Shown one piece after another: positions 8,106-17,281 of a stretch of DNA of 64,000 bases; position 1 is the stretch's first letter; the number at the start of each line of letters is the position of its first letter. Under the pieces are notes generated by a model. The model worked only from the letters and a program-made list of their open reading frames with translations. It was not told the origin of the DNA and searched no databases. Both the position numbers and the translations under genes were made by a program. This DNA comes from an uncultured Erythrobacter sp. (lineage in GTDB: Bacteria; Pseudomonadota; Alphaproteobacteria; Sphingomonadales; Sphingomonadaceae), in the NCBI GenBank assembly GCA_947494705.1, contig CANLVN010000002.1:62001-126000 (forward strand), in the 5' to 3' direction.

Positions 8106-11100
8106 TTCGCGTCCTCATGAGCCGCGGCCGCATGGGTCGCGGTTTCCGAACCGCCTGCGTCGCCCATGCCATTGGCTTCCCACCAATAGTCCATGCGCCC
8201 GCCATTGCCGGTCGCGACCTCCTGCATGGTGCGCGCATCGTAGAGCCGTCCGCCCAGCATCACCTGCACGATATCGTCGGTGTTCTGGATGTCCTCGGAC
8301 GGGTCCGCGCTCAGCACCAGGAGGTCGGCGAGCTTGCCCACTTCGAGACTGCCCACGTCATCCGCCATGCCCAGCGATTGCGCGGGCGCGATGGTCGCGG
8401 CCTTGAGCGCCTCGACCGGGGTCATCCCTCCGCGCACGAAGCTCCACATCTCCCAGTGATGATCGAGCCCGGCCTGCTGCCCATGCGCGCCGATCGAGAC
8501 CTTGACCCCGGCACGCGCGATCTTGTGGGCCTCGCGCGCGGCGTTGTCGTCGACGAAAGCCCAGTCGGGCGCGGTCGTGCGCCGTCCGTTGTCCGCGAGC
8601 AGGATCTTCGGCGGGGTGTGCACCATCAGCGGATGCTCCCACACATTCATTGCCTGCCGCCAATACGGATCGCCGGCAAGCCCGCCATAAGTGACGTTGA
8701 GCGTGGGCGTATAATTGGTGTTCGACTGGCCAAAGAACTGGATCACGTCGTCATAGAGCACGTCGCCCGGAACGTTGTGTTCGAGCGTGGAATTGCCATC
8801 GGCAATCAGGTTCATGTCCATCCCGAACAGCGAACCGCCCTCGGCCACGACGAGCATGTTCTCCTCGGCGGCGGCGCGGGCGACCATCTGGCGCTGTTCG
8901 CGGCGCGGCTGGTTGTAGTTCTTGACCGAAACACCGCCCTGCGACTTGATCCGGCGAACATGCGCGAGGGCATCTTCGTAGGAATCGATCCGCGCGAAGA
9001 AGCCGGGCGCCTTGGCGCCGTAGATCACCTCCCCGGTCGAGAAGAGACGCGGGGCGAGCAGCATTCCGGCACGCTGGCGCTCGGCCGCGGCGAAGATCTG
9101 GCTGGCATCGTTGGACGGATCGTGGATCGTGGTCACGCCGGTGGCGAGATCCTGGATCATGCGCCAGTTCTGCTGCGGGATGAAGTCGCCCACGCCCTGA
9201 GGCCCGTGCGCGTGTGCATCGACATAGCCGGGGACGATGGTTCGCCCGCTGGCATCGACGGTGATCGCGCCTGCGGGCACGGAAACCTCGCTGGCAGGAC
9301 CGATCGCGGCAATGCGTTCGCCTTCGATCACGATCACGCCGTTCTCGATCACGCCCGCATCCTGTTCGCCCAGACCGGCGGCCATGGTGAGGATGCGCGC
9401 GCCGGTTATGGCGACGGTGGCATCGGGCTTTGCAGCGGTGACGCTGACAGCGGTCGAAATGCCGGTTTCGGGCGGGGTGAAGCCTTCGCTCTCGTCATCC
9501 TCATCCTTGGGAGCGTTGCGGAAGATGTCGGCCATGTTGGCCTGCATCACATTCGGCCCCTGCGACCAGAAGACGGTCTCACCCCCGCGCGTCCAGCCGA
9601 GATAGTCCGCACCGCCTTCCGAAACCTTGGTAATCGGAAGCGCCCCGCTCTTTTCCGAGACGGTCACCGTCTTGCCGCCGGGGATCAGCGGCATGACGAA
9701 GACTTCGTAATTCTGGCGGAAGGCGATCGTCTCGCCATCGGGCGCGACGCGGAAGTCTCCCACAAGATCGCCCTTGGCGATGGTGCGCTGTGCCTCTCCG
9801 TCGAGGTCGGCGGAGACGAGCGCGAGCCCGTCGCCGGAATAGGTGGTCATGTAGATGCGGTCGCCATCCGCGCCGAATTGCGGGCTGGAGCCTGACCGGC
9901 TGACCATCTCGGCCTCGCCCCCGCTCGCGGGGATCAGGTAGACGCCGGTGTTCTGCGAATAGGTCGGGGAAGTGAGGTAACCGCCCGAGCGTTTTTCATA
10001 AGCGATATGACGTCCATCGGGCGACCATGTCAGCTCTGCATAATGGCCCGGCTCATCGGTGATGACGCGGCGGTTCGAGCCATTGGCGTTGGCGACGACA
10101 ATGCGGCCCAGGTCCGCGTCGGTCCACTCGACCCACGCGATCCGGTCGCCATCGCGGCTGAAGGCGGGCCAGGCTTCGATCACGTCGCTCGCATTGGTGA
10201 AGGGGCGCGGCGCATCGCGGCCGCGCGCGCTCTTGGTGTAGAGCCGCCCCAGACTCTCAAACACGACGCGGCTGCCATCGGGCGAAAGCGTCGCGAAGCG
10301 CGTCATCGTGGTAGCGAAGCGGTCGGGCGAAACCTCGATCCGGGGATGCGGCGCGTCGGCCACGCCGCGCGTGTCATTGATGGTGAAGGGGATATTCGCA
10401 AAGCCCGTGCCGTCGCGGTCGATCCGGTTGAGCTTGCCCCCCGCCCAGAAGACGATGCTGCGGCTGTCGGGCGTCCAGTCGATATTCGGATAGACCCCGT
10501 AGACCGCCCAGGTTTCCTGCAGGTCGAGGTCGAGCGAGTCATAGATCATGCGCTCGCGCCCGCTTGCGATATCCTTCACCCAGAGCTGGCTCGTGTCCTT
10601 GTCGCGGCGCACGAAGGCAATCTCGGTCCCGTCGGGCGATGGTGCCGGACGCACCGCGCCTCCATAGCCGTCGATCGCGGTGGTGACTTCGCCGGTTGCA
10701 AGGTCGTGGCGTTCGATCGCGAAGATGCCGGTCTGCGAATCCTGCGCATAGATAAACGTGTTACCCGGCGTCGTGTTGCGGGTGTAGTAGATTGCCTCTC
10801 CATCGGGCGAGAAGACCGGCTCGCCCAATTCCTTTTGCAGGTTCTCGTTCGCACGCTCGACGATCGCGACGCCGCCGCCGCCCGAGACGTGGTACATCCA
10901 GATTTCGCCGGTGCCTGCGCTGCGCTCGGTCGTGAAATGCTTCTTGGCGATGATGAAGCGGCCATCGGGCGACCAGTCGGGCTGGTTGAGGAGGCGGAAG
11001 TCCTCCTTCGTCACCTGCCGCTTGTCGCTGCCATCGACGTTCATCACCCACACATTGTCCCCGCCTGCGCGGTCGGAAGTGAAGGCGATGCGGCTGCCAT

Positions 11101-11551
11101 CGGGAGAGAAGCGTGGCTGCACTTCCCACGCGAGCCCTTCGGCGATGCGCGTCGGCGTGCCGCCGGTGATCGGCATGGTGTAGATGTCGCCGAGCACGGT
11201 GAAGGCGATGGTGCGTCCGTCGGGGGAGACATCGACATCCATCCACGTGGCTTCGTTCGTGCGGATCGGAACCTGAGCGATGGTAGCGCCGCGCGGAGCC
11301 ATGACGTCCCAGCTGTCGTCCTCTTCATCGACACCGGCCTGCGCAGCGGGTGCGGGCGTCGCGCTCGCCTCCTCGATGGCCTCCTGCTGCTGGTCGACCT
11401 GCGGATCGTTCGCCTCTTCGCGCTGCTCGTCCTCGGTATCGGGCTGGGCCTCGGCCGGGTTGGGCTCGGGCGGCTGCTCGTCCTGCGCGAGTGTGGCAGC
11501 AGGCATCGCGAGCATGGTGCCTGCGAGAAGGATGGCGGTAAAGCGACGCAT
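8102..11551 (-). CDS. Exported TolB-like beta-propeller / amidohydrolase fusion protein
   Basis: A 1149-residue secreted or periplasmic protein. The chosen ATG at 11551 gives a clear signal peptide (MRRFTAILLAGTMLAMPAAT) with a GGGAG-type site upstream; the longer frame adds 38 unlikely residues. A Glu/Pro-rich linker is followed by many PD40/TolB propeller repeats (WSPDGR, FSPDGS, APDGET), roughly residues 90-690. From about residue 720 comes an amidohydrolase domain with the metal motif VDAHAHGP, a TTIHDPS segment, and the C-terminal GSLEVGKLADLLVLSADP of imidazolonepropionase-like enzymes. The substrate is unknown; a peptide or cyclic amide is plausible. It is divergent from the permease gene. 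Confidence 0.9.
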   Translation of the reverse strand: MRRFTAILLAGTMLAMPAATLAQDEQPPEPNPAEAQPDTEDEQREEANDPQVDQQQEAIEEASATPAPAAQAGVDEEDDSWDVMAPRGATIAQVPIRTNEATWMDVDVSPDGRTIAFTVLGDIYTMPITGGTPTRIAEGLAWEVQPRFSPDGSRIAFTSDRAGGDNVWVMNVDGSDKRQVTKEDFRLLNQPDWSPDGRFIIAKKHFTTERSAGTGEIWMYHVSGGGGVAIVERANENLQKELGEPVFSPDGEAIYYTRNTTPGNTFIYAQDSQTGIFAIERHDLATGEVTTAIDGYGGAVRPAPSPDGTEIAFVRRDKDTSQLWVKDIASGRERMIYDSLDLDLQETWAVYGVYPNIDWTPDSRSIVFWAGGKLNRIDRDGTGFANIPFTINDTRGVADAPHPRIEVSPDRFATTMTRFATLSPDGSRVVFESLGRLYTKSARGRDAPRPFTNASDVIEAWPAFSRDGDRIAWVEWTDADLGRIVVANANGSNRRVITDEPGHYAELTWSPDGRHIAYEKRSGGYLTSPTYSQNTGVYLIPASGGEAEMVSRSGSSPQFGADGDRIYMTTYSGDGLALVSADLDGEAQRTIAKGDLVGDFRVAPDGETIAFRQNYEVFVMPLIPGGKTVTVSEKSGALPITKVSEGGADYLGWTRGGETVFWSQGPNVMQANMADIFRNAPKDEDDESEGFTPPETGISTAVSVTAAKPDATVAITGARILTMAAGLGEQDAGVIENGVIVIEGERIAAIGPASEVSVPAGAITVDASGRTIVPGYVDAHAHGPQGVGDFIPQQNWRMIQDLATGVTTIHDPSNDASQIFAAAERQRAGMLLAPRLFSTGEVIYGAKAPGFFARIDSYEDALAHVRRIKSQGGVSVKNYNQPRREQRQMVARAAAEENMLVVAEGGSLFGMDMNLIADGNSTLEHNVPGDVLYDDVIQFFGQSNTNYTPTLNVTYGGLAGDPYWRQAMNVWEHPLMVHTPPKILLADNGRRTTAPDWAFVDDNAAREAHKIARAGVKVSIGAHGQQAGLDHHWEMWSFVRGGMTPVEALKAATIAPAQSLGMADDVGSLEVGKLADLLVLSADPSEDIQNTDDIVQVMLGGRLYDARTMQEVATGNGGRMDYWWEANGMGDAGGSETATHAAAAHEDAN

Positions 11552-11654
11552 ATTTGGGGTCTCCCTCGTTTGGAACGGGAGACTAGCGGGGCGTAAGAAT
11601 ATTGCTAGGGGGCGATAAGGCCGGTCGCCGTATAAGTTTGACACTAGCTCGGCT

Positions 11655-13010
11655 TTGCTATCCAACCGGGGCGGGGGCGCTGATCCGGGGGGACAGTCAA
11701 TAACAACTGATCAAAAACCACCGCGTACGGTCGGTCTTGCCGGTTCGATCCTCATCAACCTCAACGCGGTAGTCGGATCGGGCATCTTCGCTTTGCCCGC
11801 GGTGCTGTTCGCCAGCGCCGGGACTTTCGCGCCCTATGCGATACTGCTGTTCGCGGTGTTTTACGGCTGTATCGTGGCAGTGGCGGCCAAGCTTTCGACG
11901 GTCTTTCGCCAATCGGGTGGTGCACAGCTCTATGCCGAACACGCCTTCGGGCGCTTCGTGGGGTTCGAGATCGGGCTTTTCGGCCTCGCCTCCAACACTG
12001 CGGGCTCTGCCGCAAACTTCCACGTGCTGGTGTCTTATCTCGCCGCGGTCTTCCCGGTGTTCGACGATCCCGTGATCAAGCTGTGCACGATTGCCGTTCT
12101 GGCTGTCTCCTTTACCTGTCTCAGCATCAGCGGGACGGTTCGATCAATCAATACCATTGCCTTGGGGACATTCCTGAAGTTCTTCCCACTGGTCGGTCTG
12201 TGCCTGCTGGGGTTTGCCATGAACGGAGTGCCGACGGAGGTCGAGCTTCCACAATTCACCCAGATCGAGAGCATCGCCCTGCTGATGGCCTTCGCTTTCT
12301 CGGGAGCCGACGTGGCAACCGTAGCGGCAGGAGAGACCAAGAATCCGCGCGCGACAATCATGCGCGGCATTTTCATCAACCTGGCCGGCGTTGCAGTGTT
12401 CTATGCGATCATACAGCTCGCCTATATCGCCATCGCGCCGGACCCGTCGGAGCTTGACAGTCCACTCGCTGCCGCAGGTGCAGTGGTGATCGGGCCGACC
12501 GGCGCGCTCGCAATCAGTCTGGCGGTCATATTCTCGGTCGCGACTTTCCAGCTAAACGTTTTCGTCGCCATCCCGCGATTGATCTACGGCATGGCGCGGC
12601 GGGGGCTTTTGCCCGATTTCCTGACCTATGTATCGCCGCGATTCCAGACGCCCGCCGCCGCAATCGGCGTCTATGGCCTGATCATAGGCGCGCTCGCGTT
12701 GAGCGGTACTTTCGGCAGTCTGGCGATATTGCTGGTGAGTGCCGACCAGATCCTGTTCACCTCAAGCATCGCGGCGCTTATCGTGATGTGGCGACGCAAT
12801 GATGGCGGAATTGCAGATCACATGGATGCGCGCTGGTGGGTGATCGTTCCGGTCGCGATTGCGATGGTCGGCTGGCTGTACATGCAGGTGCCACTGTCTG
12901 CCTTTGGAGCAGTGGCAGCGCTGATGGCAACAGGAGTGGTGCTCTACCTCCTGAGCAAGCGCAGCGCGGTCGAGCACGAGACGATCGACCTGCCGCAAAG
13001 GCGTACCTAG
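11655..13010 (+). CDS. APC-family amino-acid permease
   Basis: A 451-residue inner-membrane transporter with about twelve hydrophobic helices. The family signature in helix 1 is present (INLNAVVGSGIFALPAVLFA), and FSGADVATVAAGETKNPRAT matches the conserved helix 6-7 region. Substrate specificity cannot be assigned. The start is uncertain: the longest frame begins with a TTG at 11655 that lacks a good ribosome binding site, and no in-frame ATG occurs before the first helix. The 103-base gap to the divergent amidohydrolase gene should hold both promoters. It ends 7 bases from the convergent acyl-CoA dehydrogenase gene. Confidence 0.87.
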   Translation: MLSNRGGGADPGGQSITTDQKPPRTVGLAGSILINLNAVVGSGIFALPAVLFASAGTFAPYAILLFAVFYGCIVAVAAKLSTVFRQSGGAQLYAEHAFGRFVGFEIGLFGLASNTAGSAANFHVLVSYLAAVFPVFDDPVIKLCTIAVLAVSFTCLSISGTVRSINTIALGTFLKFFPLVGLCLLGFAMNGVPTEVELPQFTQIESIALLMAFAFSGADVATVAAGETKNPRATIMRGIFINLAGVAVFYAIIQLAYIAIAPDPSELDSPLAAAGAVVIGPTGALAISLAVIFSVATFQLNVFVAIPRLIYGMARRGLLPDFLTYVSPRFQTPAAAIGVYGLIIGALALSGTFGSLAILLVSADQILFTSSIAALIVMWRRNDGGIADHMDARWWVIVPVAIAMVGWLYMQVPLSAFGAVAALMATGVVLYLLSKRSAVEHETIDLPQRRT

Positions 13011-13017
13011 TCGGGCA

Positions 13018-14304
13018 TCAGGAAAACTGCCCGCGTTTCGGCCCGAGATAGCCGAACAGATACGCCCCCACCTTGCGCATCTGGATCTCTTCCGCGCCTT
13101 CGGTGATGCGATAGCGGCGGTGGTGGCGGTAGATGTGCTCGAACGGCTTGTGCCGCGAATAGCCGATGCCGCCATGGACCTGCATCGCGCGGTCTGCCGC
13201 TTCGCACACCAGCCGGTTCGCCCAGTAATTGCACATGGAGACCTTGTCGGAGATCGTCCGCTCGATCTCTTCGTGCGGCATGTTGTCCATTTCCCAAGCG
13301 GTCTTGAAGATCAGCAGGCGCAGCATCTCAGCCTGGGTGGCCAGTTCCACCAGCGGGAACTGGATGCCCTGATTGCGGGCCAACTCCTGTCCGAAGGGCT
13401 TGCGCTCGCGGGCATATTTCACGCTCTCGTCGATGCAGAACATCGCCGCGCCGCAGGAAGATGCCGCCTGCCGGATGCGGTTCTGGTGGACGAAGCTCTG
13501 CGCCAGCGCGAGGCCCTTGCCCTCGACGCCCAGCATCGCGCTTTCGGGCACCCAGACGTCGGTGACGCTGAGGCGCGGGTGGTCGGTGGGCATGTTGAAG
13601 GTCCACATCCACTCTTCGATCTCCAGCCCCTGCGTCGGGTTGGGGACGAGGAAACAGGTGATCCCTGACGCATCGCCATCCTTGCCGCTGGTCCGGGCAA
13701 ACATCGCGCAGTGCGTGGCGACGTGCATCCCGGTGATCCACATCTTCTCGCCATTGATCAGCCAGCCATCGACCCCGTCGCGCGTTTCGCGAACTGCGCG
13801 GGTTTCCATATGCGTTGCGTCGGAACCGTGGTCGGGTTCGGTCAGGCCAAAGGCAACGCGGCGGGTGCGTTCGAAGCCGCCGGTGATGAATTCGGCCTTC
13901 TGCTCCTCGGTCCCCCACTGGTCGAACATGGCGACGAAGGGGAAGTTGCCGACGATGGAGTGCTCGTTCTGGAGGTCGTTGTGGAGGCCGAGGCCGGCCC
14001 TCGCAAAATGCTCGCGGATCACCGCCATCCAGAGGTTCGACCCGTCCTTCCCGCCATATTGCTTCGGCGCGGAGAAGCGCCAGTGGCCCGCCTTGTCCGC
14101 CCGCGCCGTAGCCTCGCGCAGCAGCGCTTCCCACTCCTCGCGCGGCAAGCCGCCCGCCTCGAAATCGGTCCGCGCATATTCGCGGCGGTGGTCGAAGAAG
14201 CGGATGTTGTCGTCCTGATCTTCGAGAGGCTTGATTTCGGCGGCGATGAAGGCGTCAAGTTCGTCGAGATAGGCCTGCAGGTCGGCGGGAATGGTGAAGT
14301 CCAT
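13018..14304 (-). CDS. Acyl-CoA dehydrogenase family protein
   Basis: An FAD-dependent dehydrogenase of about 428 residues that introduces an alpha-beta double bond into an acyl-CoA. Signatures: VAFGLTEPDHGSDATHMET and GWLINGEKMWITGMHVATH (flavin and substrate region), and late CEAADRAMQVHGGIGYSRHK with the RYRITEGAEEIQM segment. The ATG at 14304 shares one base with the TAA of the upstream phosphotransferase gene, so translation is probably coupled. It is the last gene of a three-gene operon with an aldehyde dehydrogenase and a kinase-like protein, an organisation resembling eukaryotic ACAD10/11, where kinase and dehydrogenase modules are fused. The substrate is unknown. Confidence 0.92.
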   Translation of the reverse strand: MDFTIPADLQAYLDELDAFIAAEIKPLEDQDDNIRFFDHRREYARTDFEAGGLPREEWEALLREATARADKAGHWRFSAPKQYGGKDGSNLWMAVIREHFARAGLGLHNDLQNEHSIVGNFPFVAMFDQWGTEEQKAEFITGGFERTRRVAFGLTEPDHGSDATHMETRAVRETRDGVDGWLINGEKMWITGMHVATHCAMFARTSGKDGDASGITCFLVPNPTQGLEIEEWMWTFNMPTDHPRLSVTDVWVPESAMLGVEGKGLALAQSFVHQNRIRQAASSCGAAMFCIDESVKYARERKPFGQELARNQGIQFPLVELATQAEMLRLLIFKTAWEMDNMPHEEIERTISDKVSMCNYWANRLVCEAADRAMQVHGGIGYSRHKPFEHIYRHHRRYRITEGAEEIQMRKVGAYLFGYLGPKRGQFS

Positions 14305-15668
14305 TACTCGGTTTCCTCTTCGGGTATCGCCCATCGTTCGAGCGCGTCGGCGAGCGCGGGATATTTGGGCGAGTCTACGCTGATCTTTTCGAGCGCTGCC
14401 CGGCGCAGGTGGCCGACCAGCCCGCGTTCCGCGATGGTCAGTTCACCTGCGAGAATCGCGTCGGAGCGCCGCTTGTCGACATGCAGGTCGGGCAGGAACT
14501 CCTCATCGCGCATCGCAATGCCGAGTGCATTGCGGGCCACGGCAAGCTGGAAGCGATCATGGCTCTGGACCTGATGCTTGATCGAGCCGAGCCATTCTGA
14601 GATCGCCGTCAGGATCTCGGAGACGGTCGCATCGCCCGTTTGGCGGTCAGGTGAGGAGATAGGCCACCATTTCTGCTTGCGCCTGCATTCCTCCGGCGCA
14701 TCCTCCTCCAGCAGCATCAGCAAATCGAGCTCCTGCTCGCTGGTCCGACGCGAGATCACCACCCGCTCCAGCATCCGGTCCTCGCCGCTGCGCCAGATTT
14801 TCGCCATGCGCAGGCAGCCGAGCGCCCACCAGACGGTGCGGTGGATCAGCCAGTAGCGAAAGCGGTCGCGGTCCACGGTCACACCCGCCTCCGCTTCATA
14901 AGCGGAGAAGTAATCCTCCAGCGATCCCAGACCCAGCGCGGGCCGGTCGTATCGGTGGAAGCGCCACACCGCCATGCAGCCAAAGGCAAGGTCCTCGTGC
15001 CGGTCGCCGAAATGCGCCAGTTCCCAGTCGAGTACGCCGGTGAGCTTCGAGTCCTTCGCCAGCAGGTTGCCCATGCGATAATCGCCGTGGATCAGCACCG
15101 GCTCGGAAGGCTCCGGGCAATTGTCCTCCATCCATTTCAGCCCCAGCGCGATGATCGGACGGTCGCCGCCCGCTTCCTCGAATTGCTGGCGCAGGTCGGC
15201 AATGGCCTTGCGGTAATCCATCACCGGCACGGTCTCGGGCACATCGCCGGACCTGAGCGAATGGATGCGAGCAAGATCGCGCGCCGCCGCTTTCAGCAGC
15301 GCGCCCGGCTCTTCCATCTCCAATATCTCTTTGGGATTGGGCGTGCCCGGCAAGGCCTGCATTACGAAGCCCGAACCGATCCCGTCCTGCGGCTGCAACT
15401 CCGCCACGACGCGCGGCGCAGTCACCCCGGCCTCACCGGCCGCGCGAATGATCGCGGCCTCGACATCGTGGCCGAAGGGGCGGTCTTCCATGAAAGCGAG
15501 CGAAGGTGCGCGGCGCAGGACGAAGTCATCCTCGCCGCATGAAAAACGCCAGCTTTCCATCGTCGCCCCGCCGGTAAGGCGGGTAAGGTCCGATGGCGAC
15601 GAAAGGCCGGCGCGAGAACAAACCCGCGCCAGCCCTTCCATCAAGTCATCCTTGGTAAGATCGCCCAC
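14304..15668 (-). CDS. Phosphotransferase (APH/ACAD10-like) with C-terminal extension
   Basis: A 454-residue protein. The N-terminal three-quarters is an aminoglycoside-phosphotransferase-fold kinase: LTGGATMESWRF (nucleotide loop), the catalytic segment VLIHGDYRMGNLLAKDSKL and the metal-binding GVLDWELAHFGDRHEDLA. In ACAD10/11 this fold phosphorylates hydroxyacyl-CoA intermediates. From about residue 330 there is an extra domain of about 120 residues (SEILTAISEWLGS, RFQLAVARNALGIAMRDEE) that I take to be a DUF6285-type module, often found as a separate protein. It lies 4 bases after the aldehyde dehydrogenase and overlaps the acyl-CoA dehydrogenase. Antibiotic modification is unlikely in this context. 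Confidence 0.85.
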   Translation of the reverse strand: MGDLTKDDLMEGLARVCSRAGLSSPSDLTRLTGGATMESWRFSCGEDDFVLRRAPSLAFMEDRPFGHDVEAAIIRAAGEAGVTAPRVVAELQPQDGIGSGFVMQALPGTPNPKEILEMEEPGALLKAAARDLARIHSLRSGDVPETVPVMDYRKAIADLRQQFEEAGGDRPIIALGLKWMEDNCPEPSEPVLIHGDYRMGNLLAKDSKLTGVLDWELAHFGDRHEDLAFGCMAVWRFHRYDRPALGLGSLEDYFSAYEAEAGVTVDRDRFRYWLIHRTVWWALGCLRMAKIWRSGEDRMLERVVISRRTSEQELDLLMLLEEDAPEECRRKQKWWPISSPDRQTGDATVSEILTAISEWLGSIKHQVQSHDRFQLAVARNALGIAMRDEEFLPDLHVDKRRSDAILAGELTIAERGLVGHLRRAALEKISVDSPKYPALADALERWAIPEEETE

Positions 15669-15671
15669 AGA

Positions 15672-17099
15672 TCAGGCGGGCACGTTGTCCCGCTTGATCG
15701 AGATCACCTGCGGATAGGTGAACTCCTTGAGGCCTTCCTTGCCGTATTCGGCGCCAAAGCCCGAATGCTTGTGCCCGCCGAACGGAGCGAAGGGCGACAG
15801 GTGCATGAACTCGTTGATCCACACCGTGCCGGTTTCCAGCTTCTCCGCGATCTCGACGCCCTTGTCGGGGTTGGAGGTCCACACCGCACCCGCAAGGCCA
15901 TATTCGCTGGCATTGGCGCGGGCGATAACCTCGTCCTCGTCCTTGAACTTCATCAGCGGCATGACCGGGCCGAACTGTTCCTCGGCCACGATGCGGGCAT
16001 CTTCGGGCGGGTTGTCGAGGATGGTGAGCGGCACGAAATAGCCACTGCCCGACGGGTCCTGATCGCCGCCGAGCAGGAACTTGTAGCCGTTGTCCTTGGC
16101 ATCCTTGATCAGTTCGAGCACGCGCTCGTACTGCTTCTTGTTCTGGATCGGGCCGACGCCCGTGCCCTGTTCGGCGCCGTCACCGACGACGACATTCTTT
16201 GCATAGTCGGCGATTGCCTGACTCAATTCGTCATAAATGTCCTCATGGATATAGACGCGCTTGGCCGCGATGCAGACCTGGCCGGCATTCATGAAGCTCG
16301 ACCAGAACAGCTGTTCGGCGACCTTTTTCGGATCGGCATCGGGCAGCACGATCGAGGCGTCGTTGCCGCCCAGTTCGAGCGTGATGCGCTTGAGGTCGTC
16401 GGACGCGCCTTCCATGATCTTCTTGCCGGTGGCGGTCGAACCGGTGAAGGTGATCTTGTCGATGCCGGGATGACCGGTGATGAGCGGGCCGAGGCTATCC
16501 TCGCCGGTGATGATGTTGACCGTACCTGCGGGCACCTTGTCCGCGATCAGCTCTGCGATGCGCAGGGTGGTCAGCGGCGTGAAGGGCGAAGGCTTCAGCA
16601 CGATCGTGCAACCGGCCATCAGGGCGGGCACGATCTTCTGGATCGCCATCGAGACGGGGAAGTTCCACGGCACGATCCCGCCGACCACGCCCACGGGCAC
16701 GCGGCGGTGACGGTGCAGGCGGCTGTCGGAATCCTCGATGATCTCGTCTTCGAGCTTCAGCGTCGATTGCGCCTTGGCAAGGCCCGCCGCGCCGAAGATC
16801 TCGCTCTTGGCCTGTGCATGGGGCTTGCCCTGTTCGCTGGTGAGCAGGCGATAAAGCTCTTCGGCATTTTCCTTGATCGCGGCCGAAATCGCGAGACAGG
16901 CGGCCTGGCGCTCCTCGAAGCTGGAGGTTTTCCATTTCTTGAAAGCCTCGCGCGCGGCAAGCACCGCGCTGTCGAGTTCCTCGGCACCGCAGGCCGGGAC
17001 CTGTCCGACCACCTTTTCGGTCGCCGGGTTGAGCACGTCGAGCCAGTTGTCGGTGTGACGCATCTCGCCGTTGATGAGGGTCTTGTACTGGGTCGCCAT
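15672..17099 (-). CDS. NAD(P)-dependent aldehyde dehydrogenase
   Basis: A 475-residue cytoplasmic dehydrogenase oxidising an aldehyde to its acid. The Rossmann and catalytic features are complete: VPWNFPVSMAIQKIVPAL, the glycine motif FTGSTATGKKIMEG, the general-base Glu in ITLELGGNDASIVL, and the nucleophile Cys in FMNAGQVCIAAKRVY. I start it at the ATG at 17099, with AGGAGAG upstream; the longer frame adds 31 unconserved residues. As the first gene of the operon with the phosphotransferase and acyl-CoA dehydrogenase, it may act on an aldehyde or semialdehyde feeding the same pathway. Exact substrate unknown. Confidence 0.93.
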   Translation of the reverse strand: MATQYKTLINGEMRHTDNWLDVLNPATEKVVGQVPACGAEELDSAVLAAREAFKKWKTSSFEERQAACLAISAAIKENAEELYRLLTSEQGKPHAQAKSEIFGAAGLAKAQSTLKLEDEIIEDSDSRLHRHRRVPVGVVGGIVPWNFPVSMAIQKIVPALMAGCTIVLKPSPFTPLTTLRIAELIADKVPAGTVNIITGEDSLGPLITGHPGIDKITFTGSTATGKKIMEGASDDLKRITLELGGNDASIVLPDADPKKVAEQLFWSSFMNAGQVCIAAKRVYIHEDIYDELSQAIADYAKNVVVGDGAEQGTGVGPIQNKKQYERVLELIKDAKDNGYKFLLGGDQDPSGSGYFVPLTILDNPPEDARIVAEEQFGPVMPLMKFKDEDEVIARANASEYGLAGAVWTSNPDKGVEIAEKLETGTVWINEFMHLSPFAPFGGHKHSGFGAEYGKEGLKEFTYPQVISIKRDNVPA

Positions 17100-17281
17100 C
17101 TCTCTCTCCTGAATTCGCTTAGGGTCTCTTGTTGCAACCGAAGTTGGAGCATTGTGAGCAAAAATCAATTGCGAAGTGCTATCGGGGAGCAAGCTATTGC
17201 CTTAACAGCTTGGTCTTGCAGGGTCGCTTCGTCCTGACCTAAGGGCGGGCGCAGGAAAAGCTTCAGGATACGCGCATCTAC

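Noticed and set aside
8117-11596. Two plus-strand open frames of more than 500 codons opposite the amidohydrolase
   Set aside because: They are antisense to a gene with signal peptide and repeated PD40 motifs, and their translation is His/Arg/Asp-rich without domains.
14304-15668. Antibiotic resistance call for the aminoglycoside-phosphotransferase-fold gene
   Set aside because: The operon with acyl-CoA and aldehyde dehydrogenases and the ACAD10-like features point to metabolism, not to drug modification.
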